Origin: Streptomyces venezuelae
Lineage (GTDB): Bacteria > Actinomycetota > Actinomycetes > Streptomycetales > Streptomycetaceae
DNA: 64,000 nt
Assembly: GCF_008642295.1 (NCBI RefSeq)
Contig: NZ_CP029190.1
Coordinates: 1,488,001-1,552,000 of the forward strand
Direction of reading: 5' to 3'
Each line of letters starts with the position of its first letter. The first letter of the stretch is position 1. The notes below the pieces were generated by a model. It did not search any database, was not told the origin of the DNA, and saw only the letters and a program-made list of their open reading frames with translations. Both the position numbers and the translations under genes were made by a program. Shown in pieces: positions 8,813-18,546 of the stretch.

Positions 8813-10020
8813 CGGGCCGGCTCTCGCTCTGTGCGGGAGGCTCTCTCACCGGACACGGTCACCAGACGGGACTGCAGCAGGGCCGAGACCAGCGCCGAGA
8901 CGGACCCGACGGGGCTTCCGGTGCGATCGGCCAACTCGGCCACGGTGATGCGGCGTTCCTCGATGAGGATCTCGATGAACGCCAGGTACGCAGCGGGCAG
9001 TGCGAAGCTCTGGTCAGCGGTGGTGACGACCACCTGGTCCGCCTCCACCTGCACCACGGGGGGAAGGACGGGCACCAGTTCCACCACTGTGTCACCCGAC
9101 GGCCGGGCCTTCATCACGTTCCAGGGCAGGCTCGCCAGGTCGCGGCCCCCGGAGCCGCGCCGCTCCGCAGCAAAGAACTCGCCCAGTGGCAGACTCTTCG
9201 CCTCGGCCAGAAACACCTCGAGAATCCGCTCGGCCTGTGCCTGTTGGGCTTCGGGCGTGCCTGCACGGTCCAGACTGCCGCGGATCTCCACGCGGGACAG
9301 CGCCTGGCGCGTGACCCAGCGCAGCCAGTCGTATCCCGTACGCCGGGTGAAGGTGAAAGTGAGATGCAGGCTGGTCTCACCGCCACCTCGCACCGTGTGC
9401 CACCAGCCCCGGGGTACGTGGATCACGTCTCCTGGAACCAGCGTCCTCTCGAACAGTACGCTCTCGGGACAGTTCACCGGATCGCTGTCACCATACTCAG
9501 GCAGCGGGAACTCCTCGGATGGCCCGTGGATTTGCCAGCGCTTGGTACCGAGGACCTGCACGACGAATGTGTCGACTTCATCGAAGTGACTGGGGAATGC
9601 CTGCGCATCGTCAAAGGTCACGAACAGATTGCAGGCGGAGTTCTCACCGGTGATCCGCATGATGTCGTCGGTCGCGACACGGACGCCGGGATGAATCCTG
9701 TCCAGGGAATCTATGATCAAACTGGCACCGGACCTCATGAGCGCAAACATCTTCGACAGGTCGAAGACCCGGCGTCCGCCCCTCGTCACCATGTACCGAT
9801 GCTCGGAAAGCGCCCTTCCGTCCGCATACAGCAGGAACTCCGCAGGCTCGGCGGACCCACGGGAGAGGATCTCGTTCAGGCCCTCCCAGGAGAAGCACTC
9901 CTCGAGCAGCGCGGGATCGAGGTGTTTGAAAACAACCTCATTGCCGACCTGGTGGGCAGCGAAATCCCCGCCGAGTTCATCTGACAAGGCGCGGCCGAAC
10001 CGTGATGCAAGTGTCGTCAT
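8809..10020 (-). CDS. RoxA-like JmjC oxygenase with C-terminal winged-helix region
   Basis: A 403-residue protein. The JmjC core shows SHFDEVDTFVVQVLGTKRW (His145, Asp147 and the following Lys-Arg-Trp) and the distal His in VPRGWWHTV (His208). About 190 further residues end in a helix-turn-helix-like stretch (VAELADRTGSPVGSVSALVSALLQ), as in bacterial RoxA/YcfD and human NO66/MINA53. Those enzymes hydroxylate ribosomal Arg or His. The precursor here is rich in Arg and has adjacent His37-His38, so a matching target exists. I prefer the ATG at 10020, with AGGG about 11 bases upstream; the ATG at 10038 is an alternative. It is the first enzyme gene after the precursor and hairpin. Confidence 0.85.
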   Translation of the reverse strand: MTTLASRFGRALSDELGGDFAAHQVGNEVVFKHLDPALLEECFSWEGLNEILSRGSAEPAEFLLYADGRALSEHRYMVTRGGRRVFDLSKMFALMRSGASLIIDSLDRIHPGVRVATDDIMRITGENSACNLFVTFDDAQAFPSHFDEVDTFVVQVLGTKRWQIHGPSEEFPLPEYGDSDPVNCPESVLFERTLVPGDVIHVPRGWWHTVRGGGETSLHLTFTFTRRTGYDWLRWVTRQALSRVEIRGSLDRAGTPEAQQAQAERILEVFLAEAKSLPLGEFFAAERRGSGGRDLASLPWNVMKARPSGDTVVELVPVLPPVVQVEADQVVVTTADQSFALPAAYLAFIEILIEERRITVAELADRTGSPVGSVSALVSALLQSRLVTVSGERASRTEREPAR

Positions 10021-10070
10021 GCTCTGAATCACCCTCATACCGCTGCGGAGAACCTCGGAGAATGGAATCT

Positions 10071-10102
10071 GCGTGTACCGGGCACTGGGGCCCGGTACAC
10101 GC
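10071..10102 (-). terminator. Strong hairpin between precursor gene and biosynthetic genes (probable partial terminator)
   Basis: A perfect 13-base-pair stem (arms 10071-10083 and 10090-10102) with a six-base loop. It lies 12 bases after the precursor stop and 50 bases before the first enzyme start. No T-run follows, so read-through is expected. This would keep precursor mRNA more abundant than enzyme mRNA, a common RiPP arrangement. It may also protect the 3' end of a short precursor transcript. Confidence 0.7.
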
Positions 10103-10114
10103 AGAGCCAATCGA

Positions 10115-10279
10115 CTACTTCGCGGGGTCCGCGAACAGCTTGGCGAAGTCCGGAACGCTGGGACGGTGATGCGTCTTGGCGAAGGTCGCACGAGCCCGGT
10201 CGCCTACCGGCGAAACTCGAACCTCCACTTCCGGAAACTCGCTGTCCGCGGCGCCGTGGTCGGCGGAAACGTTTGCCAT
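10115..10279 (-). CDS. Probable RiPP precursor peptide (54 residues)
   Basis: The ATG at 10279 is preceded by a perfect GGAGG with 5-base spacing; the open frame upstream of it has no ribosome-binding site. The 54-residue product has an acidic N-terminal half (residues 7-19 hold five Asp/Glu) and a basic C-terminal half with Arg21, 28, 30 and 39, Lys35, 47 and 54 and His37-His38. Cys, Trp, Tyr, Ile and Gln are absent. FAK occurs twice (33-35 and 45-47) and HHR once (37-39). This leader/core polarity, the size, the strong ribosome-binding site, the own promoter and the position before a radical SAM operon make it the likely substrate. The cleavage site is unknown and no protease is encoded nearby. 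I know no named family for it. Confidence 0.8.
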   Translation of the reverse strand: MANVSADHGAADSEFPEVEVRVSPVGDRARATFAKTHHRPSVPDFAKLFADPAK

Positions 10280-10320
10280 GGGATACCTCCGTAGGTAGAT
10301 GCCGTTGGCACTCGGGATCG

Positions 10321-10350
10321 AGGCTAGGACAAGGAAAGCGTCACGATCAA
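10321..10350 (-). promoter_or_regulatory. Candidate vegetative promoter of the RiPP operon
   Basis: Read on the minus strand, TTGATC (10350-10345) and TAGCCT (10326-10321) are separated by 18 bases, close to the consensus of the main Streptomyces sigma factor. Transcription would start near 10314, giving a leader of about 35 bases before the precursor ATG at 10279. Confidence 0.5.
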
Positions 10351-10356
10351 GAGAAA

Positions 10357-10395
10357 TAGCCAACGGCTAATGGAATGGGGGTTTCCGATTGGCTA
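10357..10395. promoter_or_regulatory. Operator-like inverted repeats upstream of the RiPP promoter
   Basis: TAGCC-AAC-GGCTA (10357-10369) is a perfect interrupted palindrome just upstream of the -35 box. An inverted copy of its TAGCCAA half occurs as TTGGCTA at 10389-10395, 32 bases away. No regulator is encoded in the operon, so a regulator elsewhere in the genome would have to bind it. The role is inferred from position and symmetry. Confidence 0.35.
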
Positions 10396-10728
10396 CGGGT
10401 TTACATCACTCACCCAAACCCGCGAGATTCCCCGACAATACTGCTCATCCTTGGCTTGAAATACACCCAAGTTGGCCTGTGAGGCGCTGGACATGTGAAA
10501 GATGCCTGGATTGCCGCGTATGCACCACCGAACTTTCTTCACAAGTGCGAGGCCATCCCCCGGGGGAACACGATCAACCGGGGGCCAGAGAAGAGCTCCC
10601 CGGGTGGGGTGAGGCCGGCGTTCACGCGAGCGAAGCCGTCCATGGCGTCCCGGATATCTGGCGGTACGGGTGGCCGCCTCCATCGAGGTGCGCTTCACGC
10701 AACGCAGGCACGCGGGGGTCCCGCCTGG
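10396..10728. other. Intergenic stretch without a recognisable gene
   Basis: Between the RiPP promoter region and the DUF1304 operator I see no convincing coding frame. The base composition is less GC-rich than in the neighbouring genes, especially around 10400-10560. The short open frames on either strand lack ribosome-binding sites and the local third-position bias. It may be the edge of a transferred segment. Confidence 0.4.
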
Positions 10729-10733
10729 ATTTC

Positions 10734-10768
10734 TGGACAGGTGTCCAGGTATGGTGGACACCTGTCCA
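10734..10768 (+). promoter_or_regulatory. Tandem TetR-type operator upstream of the DUF1304-tetR pair
   Basis: TGGACAGGTGTCCA (10734-10747) and TGGACACCTGTCCA (10755-10768) are two copies of the palindrome TGGACA-nn-TGTCCA, with centres 21 bases (two helical turns) apart. Their flanks match too, so 10729-10747 and 10755-10773 form one perfect 19-base inverted repeat. The TetR-family gene two cistrons downstream is the obvious candidate to bind here and repress its own operon. Confidence 0.75.
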
Positions 10769-10796
10769 GAAATTCCGCCGTCGAGAGTGGCGCCCC

Positions 10797-11162
10797 ATGC
10801 ATGTCACAGCCCAGCTCCTGACCGGCCTGGTGGCCGCCCTGCACCTGTACTTCCTGGTCCTGGAAATGTTCCTGTGGGAGAAGCAGCCGGGGCGGGACCT
10901 CTCCGGCTTCGATGCCGAACTCGCCCGCGTCACCGCACCGCTCGCCGCGAACCAGGGTCTCTACAACGGCTTCCTGGCCGCTGGCCTGGTCTGGGGCCTG
11001 ATCGCGGCGGACCCGACCGGATTCCGGGTGCAGGTGTTCTTCCTCGCCTGCGTCGTGATCGCCGGGGTGTACGGCGGCCTCACCGCCAACCGCCGCATCC
11101 TGGCCGCCCAGGCCCTGCCCGGGGCGCTGGCCCTCGCGGCCGTCCTGGTGGCCGGCAGGTGA
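10797..11162 (+). CDS. DUF1304 family small membrane protein
   Basis: A 121-residue protein with four hydrophobic segments. It opens with AQLLTGLVAALHLYFLVLEM and contains NQGLYNGFLAAGL, which are characteristic of the DUF1304 family of unknown function. The ATG at 10797 lies just after the double TetR operator and gives the normal family length. The longer open frame upstream crosses the operator and is not credible. It ends in a GTGA overlap with the TetR gene, so the two are co-expressed and probably autoregulated. The function is unknown; a role in membrane stress or efflux-like resistance is only a guess from TetR control. Confidence 0.88.
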   Translation: MHVTAQLLTGLVAALHLYFLVLEMFLWEKQPGRDLSGFDAELARVTAPLAANQGLYNGFLAAGLVWGLIAADPTGFRVQVFFLACVVIAGVYGGLTANRRILAAQALPGALALAAVLVAGR

Positions 11163-11725
11163 CGGGCGGGCCCGAGGACCCGCGGGCCGCCCGGACCCGG
11201 GCGGCACTTCGCCGGGCCCTGCTGGAGGAATGCGCGGAGCGTCCGCTCGCCTCGGTCGGGGTCGCGGCGCTGGTGCGCCGGGCCGGAGTCGGCCGGGCCA
11301 CCTTCTACGTCCACTACTCCGGCCTGGAAGAGCTCGCCGTGGATGCCTGCGCCGATGTGGTCCGGGAGGCGGTGGACGCCCTGCACGCCTGGCGCGGCAT
11401 CCCGGACCCGGCCGCCCCGCCACCCGCCCTGCGCGCCTTCTTCGAGAGCCTCGCCCCGCACGCCGCCCTCTACCGTGAACTGCTGCGCCCGGGCGGGGGC
11501 GGCCCGCTGGGGCTGGTCCTGCACCGGGATCTGCGGGCCCGCAGCGTCGCCGAGCGCACCCTGGCCGGAGCCCCCGAACCCGAGCTGATCGGCTCGGCGG
11601 TGGCCTCGGCCTTCGCGGGGGTCCTGGCCGACTGGCTGCACGGACTGATCGAGGCGGACCCAGACCTGATCGCGCAGCGGGTGTGGCGGCTGCTCATCTC
11701 CCTGCACCGCACCCCGCTGTCCTGA
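11159..11725 (+). CDS. TetR family transcriptional regulator
   Basis: A 188-residue protein with the N-terminal TetR helix-turn-helix (VAALVRRAGVGRATFYVHYSG, about residues 38-58) and a C-terminal ligand-binding all-helical domain. It starts with GTG, overlapping the DUF1304 stop by four bases. It probably represses the operon through the paired TGGACA-nn-TGTCCA palindromes at 10734-10768. The inducer is unknown. It converges on nadE with only 15 bases between the stops. Confidence 0.92.
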   Translation: MTGGPEDPRAARTRAALRRALLEECAERPLASVGVAALVRRAGVGRATFYVHYSGLEELAVDACADVVREAVDALHAWRGIPDPAAPPPALRAFFESLAPHAALYRELLRPGGGGPLGLVLHRDLRARSVAERTLAGAPEPELIGSAVASAFAGVLADWLHGLIEADPDLIAQRVWRLLISLHRTPLS

Positions 11726-11740
11726 ACCGCCGCGCGGACG

Positions 11741-12571
11741 CTACGGCGCGACGGGCAGCTGCCGCTTGTGCTCGGTGAGGCGGTAGCGGCGGGCGATGGT
11801 CTCGAAGGCCTGCTCGCCGACCGGCTTGCCCTCCAGGAAGTCGTCGATGTCGTCGTAGGTGACGCCCAGCGCGTCCTCGTCGGCCTTGCCCGGGTCGAGG
11901 GTCTCCAGGTCGGCGGTCGGGGTCTTCCAGACCAGCTCGGCCGGGGCCCCGAGGGCGTCGGCGACGGCCCGCACCCGGCGCTTGGTCAGCCCGGTCAGCG
12001 GGACCAGGTCGGCGGCCCCGTCGCCGAACTTGGTGAAGAAGCCGGAGACCGCCTCGGCCGCGTGGTCGGTGCCGACGACCAGGCCGTCATGGGCGCCGGC
12101 CACCGCGTACTGGGCGATCATGCGCTGCCGGGCCTTGATGTTGCCGTGGACGAAGTCCTGGTGGTGGGCGTCCCGGAAGACCACCCCGGCGGCCACCGCG
12201 GCCTCCAGCGCCGCATCGCTCGCCGGCTTCACGTCCACGGTGAGGACGTCGTCGGCGCGGATGAAGGACAGCGCCAGCTGCGCGTCCCGCTCATCGGCCT
12301 GGACCCCGTACGGCAGCCGCATCGCGTGGAAGCGGGCCTCGTGGCCGGCCGCCCGGACCCGCTCCACGGCCAGCTGGCACAGCCGCCCGGCAGTGGTGGA
12401 GTCGACACCTCCGCTGATCCCGAGCACCAGCGCCCGCAGGCCGGTGGAGGTGAGCCGCTCGGCGAGGAAGGCCACCCGGCGCTCGATCTCCCGCTCGGCG
12501 TCGAAGGTCTCGGTGACCTCCAGTTCCCGGGCGATCTGCTGCTGCAGGGCGATGGACGCCGGCTCGGTCAC
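11741..12571 (-). CDS. nadE: Ammonia-dependent NAD+ synthetase
   Basis: A 276-residue enzyme that amidates nicotinic acid adenine dinucleotide to NAD+ with ATP and ammonia. The PP-loop SGGVDS lies at 53-58. GNIKARQRMIAQYA, GTDHAAE, FFTKFGDGAADLVPL and KTPTADL are classical NadE segments. There is no glutaminase domain, and the length matches the ammonia-dependent form (about 275). The GTG at 12571 has AGAGGAG five bases upstream. It is a single gene convergent with the TetR gene. Confidence 0.97.
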   Translation of the reverse strand: MTEPASIALQQQIARELEVTETFDAEREIERRVAFLAERLTSTGLRALVLGISGGVDSTTAGRLCQLAVERVRAAGHEARFHAMRLPYGVQADERDAQLALSFIRADDVLTVDVKPASDAALEAAVAAGVVFRDAHHQDFVHGNIKARQRMIAQYAVAGAHDGLVVGTDHAAEAVSGFFTKFGDGAADLVPLTGLTKRRVRAVADALGAPAELVWKTPTADLETLDPGKADEDALGVTYDDIDDFLEGKPVGEQAFETIARRYRLTEHKRQLPVAP

Positions 12572-12883
12572 GGCTGCTCCTCTGGTGTTCGTCGGCTACG
12601 CGTTCCCGCCCACCCTATCGGCGGCGCAATCCCTCGAAGGAAGGCCTCCACCCCTTCCGAGTGATTCGAACGCCGCATCACGAGGCACTCACCGCCCGCC
12701 CCAAGGGCCCGGCCCCGGCCTCGTAAACATGTCCGACCCTTCGCCCCTCCGCACCCGTGACGCCGCTCTGAACAGCCACGTTCTTGGCTCGTCAGTCACC
12801 CGCCGCAGCAGCTCGGGAGGAACTTTGCGATCTGTGCATGTTCATGTGGTGTTCGACCGGTATCCGGACGGGGGTGGCTGCGG
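12572..12883. other. Intergenic region between nadE and the ABC exporter, with one short open frame
   Basis: The region must hold the divergent promoters of nadE and the exporter. One frame (12729-12887, 52 codons, ATG start) ends in TGA overlapping the exporter ATG at 12884 as ATGA, and its C-terminus is Gly/Cys-rich. Its third-position GC is clearly lower than in neighbouring genes and it has no clear ribosome-binding site, so I do not call it a gene. Confidence 0.4.
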
Positions 12884-14881
12884 ATGAGGCTGCTCAAACG
12901 CCCCGTCCTCGCGGACGGCACCGTCTCCGACAGCGAGCGCCAGCTCTTCGGCGGACCGCTGCGCTACGACGCGGGCTGGGCCGAGCACGAGTACGCCCAG
13001 CTGGAGGCCCGCCTGACCGACACCCTGCGCGCCATGCCCAGGATGGTCGGCGGCACCCTGCGGCTGGCCCGGTCCGCCGACCGGCGCGCCCTGTTCACCG
13101 TGGCCGCCGCCGAGGCCGGACAGGGCGTGACCGCCGCTCTCGGACTGCTGGTGGTGAATGCCGTCCTCGGCCGGCTGCTCGGCACCGGCACCGCCGCCGA
13201 GCGGCTGCACGCAGCGCTGCCCGCGCTGGCGCTCGGCGCGCTGGTCGCCGTCCTCGGCGCCGTACTGGCCTCCTGGTCCACGGCCGCCGCCGGACGGCTG
13301 GAGCCCAAGGTGGAGCGGGCCGCCCACGAGCGGTACCTGCACGCCGCGATCCGGGTGGAGCTCGAGGCCATCGAGGACGGCGAGTTCCGGCGGCTGCTGG
13401 ACAGTGCGCAGTGGGGCCCGCCGGCCGCCCGCCGCACCATCGGCGCCTGCGTGGCCACCCTGAACGCGCTGATCTCGCTGGTCGCCGCGGCCGGGGTGCT
13501 CACCGTGCTGCACCCCGCCCTGCTGCCGATGCTGCTGCTGATCGCGGCCCCGCGCGGCTGGGGCGCGATGCGGGTGGCGCAGCGCCGCTACCTGTCGGTG
13601 ATGAGCTGGGTAGAGCACGTCCGGGCGGCCCGGCTGATCGGGCAGCTGCTGATCTCCCGGACCTCCGCCGCCGAGGTGCGGGTACACGGGGTCGGCCGCT
13701 ACCTCCTGGGCCACTACCGCAAGATGGGCGAGCACGCCGAGACCGAGGCCACCCGGCTGGCCCGGGACAAGGCCGGCACCGAACTGCTGGCCGCAGCCCT
13801 GTCCGGCGCCGCCGCGCTGGTCACCTATGCCGCGATGGGTGCGCTGATCGTCTCCGGCCGGATGGACCTGGCCGTGGCCGGCACCGCGGTGCTCGCGGTG
13901 CGCAGCGGCTCGGCCGGACTCGGCGCTCTGGTCTCCAGTACGAACGTGCTGCACGAGGAGTCGCTGTACGTGCGGGACCTGGAGCGGTTCGTCGCCGAGG
14001 CCGGGCAGCGGGCCATCCCGGCCGGCGGGCGGGCGCTGCCCGAGCGGTTCGAGGCGGTCCGGCTGACCGATGTCGGGTTCCGCTATCCCGACCGGGAGGA
14101 GCCGGCCCTCAGCGGGGTCTCGCTGACCGTGGAGGCGGGCCGGGTGGTGGCCCTGGTCGGCGAGAACGGCTCCGGTAAGTCCACCCTGGTGAAACTGCTG
14201 GCCGGGCTGCACCTGCCGGACAGCGGCCGGATCGGCTGGGACGGGGTGGACCTGGCGGAGGCCGACCGGGAGCAGGTCTTCGACCGGGTGGCGCTGCTCA
14301 CCCAGGACTTCGAGCGCTGGCCGGTGACCGCCCGGACGAACATCGCCATCGGCCGGCCCCAGGAAGTGGAGGGGGTGGACAGCGCCGCCGCGGTGGTCGC
14401 GGCGGCCCGGTACGCGGGGGCCGACGCGCTGGTACGGAAGCTGCCGCACGGCTACGAGACCCTGCTCGCCCGGGTGTTCCGGGGCGCCTCCGAGCTCTCC
14501 GGCGGCCAGTGGCAGAAGTTCGGCCTGGCCCGCACCCGTTACCGGGACGCCCACGTGATCGTGGTCGACGAACCCACCTCGGCGCTGGACCCGGAGGCGG
14601 AGATCGCCGCCTTCGACAGCATCCGCGGCCTGGCCGGGCCGCAGCGGGCGGTGGTCCTGGTCACCCACCGGATGTCGGGGGTCCGGCACGCCGATGTGAT
14701 CTACGTGCTCCACGAGGGCCGGCTCGTCGAACAGGGCAGCCACCAGGAGCTGTTGGAGCTCGGCGGCCGGTACGCGGCGATGTTCCGGATGCAGGCCGAG
14801 CAGTACGGGAAGACGGTGCCCGGCGGCCCGTCTATCCCGCGGCAGGGCGGCGCGCCGCGGAACGACCCGTCCGTCACCTGA
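12884..14881 (+). CDS. ABC exporter, fused membrane and ATP-binding domains
   Basis: A 665-residue half-transporter. The N-terminal half (about 60-360) has roughly six membrane segments. The C-terminal nucleotide-binding domain has Walker [10 protein letters not shown] (426-434), the signature LSGGQ (538-542) and Walker [13 protein letters not shown] (Asp562, Glu563). The H-loop His is in LVTHRMSG. This is the type IV exporter layout also used for peptide and lipid export, and the protein would work as a homodimer. GGGGGTGG lies about ten bases before the ATG. The cargo is unknown. The geosmin synthase gene follows after a hairpin, and geosmin is volatile, so a functional link is not needed. 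Confidence 0.9.
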   Translation: MRLLKRPVLADGTVSDSERQLFGGPLRYDAGWAEHEYAQLEARLTDTLRAMPRMVGGTLRLARSADRRALFTVAAAEAGQGVTAALGLLVVNAVLGRLLGTGTAAERLHAALPALALGALVAVLGAVLASWSTAAAGRLEPKVERAAHERYLHAAIRVELEAIEDGEFRRLLDSAQWGPPAARRTIGACVATLNALISLVAAAGVLTVLHPALLPMLLLIAAPRGWGAMRVAQRRYLSVMSWVEHVRAARLIGQLLISRTSAAEVRVHGVGRYLLGHYRKMGEHAETEATRLARDKAGTELLAAALSGAAALVTYAAMGALIVSGRMDLAVAGTAVLAVRSGSAGLGALVSSTNVLHEESLYVRDLERFVAEAGQRAIPAGGRALPERFEAVRLTDVGFRYPDREEPALSGVSLTVEAGRVVALVGENGSGKSTLVKLLAGLHLPDSGRIGWDGVDLAEADREQVFDRVALLTQDFERWPVTARTNIAIGRPQEVEGVDSAAAVVAAARYAGADALVRKLPHGYETLLARVFRGASELSGGQWQKFGLARTRYRDAHVIVVDEPTSALDPEAEIAAFDSIRGLAGPQRAVVLVTHRMSGVRHADVIYVLHEGRLVEQGSHQELLELGGRYAAMFRMQAEQYGKTVPGGPSIPRQGGAPRNDPSVT

Positions 14882-14932
14882 AGCGGTGAACTCTCCCTTG
14901 TCCGGGGGGAGGCGGGGGTAGGGCACTGCTGA

Positions 14933-17248
<2,316 letters not shown>

Positions 17249-17261
17249 GGGGCACGGCGAA

Positions 17262-17287
17262 AGGCCGCAACCCTCGGGTTGCGGCCT
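17262..17287. terminator. Terminator hairpin between geoA and the convergent XdhC-like gene
   Basis: A perfect 12-base-pair inverted repeat (17262-17273 and 17276-17287) with a tight TC centre. It lies 13 bases after the geoA stop and 30 bases beyond the end of the opposing gene, so it can serve both. Confidence 0.7.
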
Positions 17288-17317
17288 CGCAGCAGACTTA
17301 CGGAGTCAGGGACCTCT

Positions 17318-18469
17318 TCAAGCGACGACGCCGATACGGCCCGCCACCCCGTCGTGGCCGTCGTGGTGGATCGGGGTGTGCGCGCCGGTGAGGGCGGCCC
17401 CGGTGCCGCCGCGCCGGTTGGCGACGATCTCGGCGGCGATGGACAGGGCGGTCTCCTCCGGGGAGCGGGCGCCGAGGTCCAGGCCGATCGGGGAGCGCAG
17501 CCGAGCGAGCTCCAGCTCGGTGATGCCGACCTCGCGGAGCCGCTTGTTGCGGTCCTCGTGCGTCCGGCGGGACCCCATCGCGCCGACGTACGCGACGGGC
17601 AGCCGCAGGGCCGTCTCCAGGAGCGGTACGTCGAACTTGGCATCGTGGGTGAGCACGCAGAGCACGGTCCGGCCGTCCACCTCGGTGGACTCCAGGTAGC
17701 GGTGCGGCCAGTCCACGACGATCTCGTCGGCCTCGGGGAAGCGGGCCTTGGTCGCGAACACCGGCCGGGCGTCACAGAGGGTGACGTGATAGCCGAGGAA
17801 CTTGCCGATCCGCACCAGGGCGGAGGCGAAGTCGATGGCACCGAAGACGATCATGCGCGGGGCCGGGACGCTGGACTCGACCAGCACCTTCAGCGGCTCT
17901 CCGCAGAGCCGGCCGTCCGCGCCGATCTCCAGGACGCCGGTCTTGCCGGCGTCCAGCATGGCGCGGGCTTCCTCGGCGATGGTCCGGTCGAGCTCGGGGT
18001 GCCCGCCGAGCCCGCCCTCGTACGGACCTTCCGTACGGACGAGTACGGCGCGGCCCATCAGCTCGGCCGGCCCGGCGGCCAGCCGGGCCACGGCCGCGGG
18101 CTCGCCCGCCGCCGCGGCGGCCAGCGCGGCCTCGAACACGGCCCGCTCCGGGGAGCCGGCCAGTACCGGGGTGACCAGGATGTCGATGATTCCGCCGCAG
18201 GTCAGACCCACGGCGAAGGCATCGTCGTCGCTGTAGCCGAAGCGTTCCAGGACGGTCTCGCCGTCCTCGATCGACTGCCGGCACAGCTCGTAGACCGCAC
18301 CCTCCACACATCCACCGGACACCGAGCCGATGGCCTCGCCCTCGCCGTCGACGGCGAGCGCGGCGCCCGGTTGCCGCGGGGCGCTCCCGCCGACCGCCAC
18401 CACGGTGGCCACGGCGAAGTCACGTCCCTGCTCGACCCACCGGTTCAGCTCTTCGGCGATGTCCAGCAT
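17318..18469 (-). CDS. XdhC/CoxI family molybdoenzyme maturation factor
   Basis: A 383-residue protein. The N-terminal XdhC_CoxI domain contains VATVVAVGGSAPRQPGAALAV, GSVSGGCVEGAV and a conserved GLTCGG motif. The C-terminal Rossmann-type domain contains MIVFGAIDFASALV and YVGAMGSRRTHEDR. XdhC binds and sulfurates the molybdenum cofactor and loads it into xanthine dehydrogenase. CAGGAGG six bases before the ATG at 18469 fixes the start; the frame upstream is a shadow. It lies downstream of the purine permease and near the xanthine dehydrogenase operon, consistent with serving that enzyme. Confidence 0.93.
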   Translation of the reverse strand: MLDIAEELNRWVEQGRDFAVATVVAVGGSAPRQPGAALAVDGEGEAIGSVSGGCVEGAVYELCRQSIEDGETVLERFGYSDDDAFAVGLTCGGIIDILVTPVLAGSPERAVFEAALAAAAAGEPAAVARLAAGPAELMGRAVLVRTEGPYEGGLGGHPELDRTIAEEARAMLDAGKTGVLEIGADGRLCGEPLKVLVESSVPAPRMIVFGAIDFASALVRIGKFLGYHVTLCDARPVFATKARFPEADEIVVDWPHRYLESTEVDGRTVLCVLTHDAKFDVPLLETALRLPVAYVGAMGSRRTHEDRNKRLREVGITELELARLRSPIGLDLGARSPEETALSIAAEIVANRRGGTGAALTGAHTPIHHDGHDGVAGRIGVVA

Positions 18470-18546
18470 TGCGGCCTCCTGACGAGGTTCGGATTCCAGT
18501 ATCGGATGGGTGAAGGGTGCGGGCCCGCCGGTCATACCGGCGCCGG

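Noticed and set aside
10393..10761. A 122-codon minus-strand frame upstream of the RiPP precursor
   Set aside because: It runs through the TetR operator, lacks a ribosome-binding site and the local codon bias, and would end inside the RiPP promoter region.
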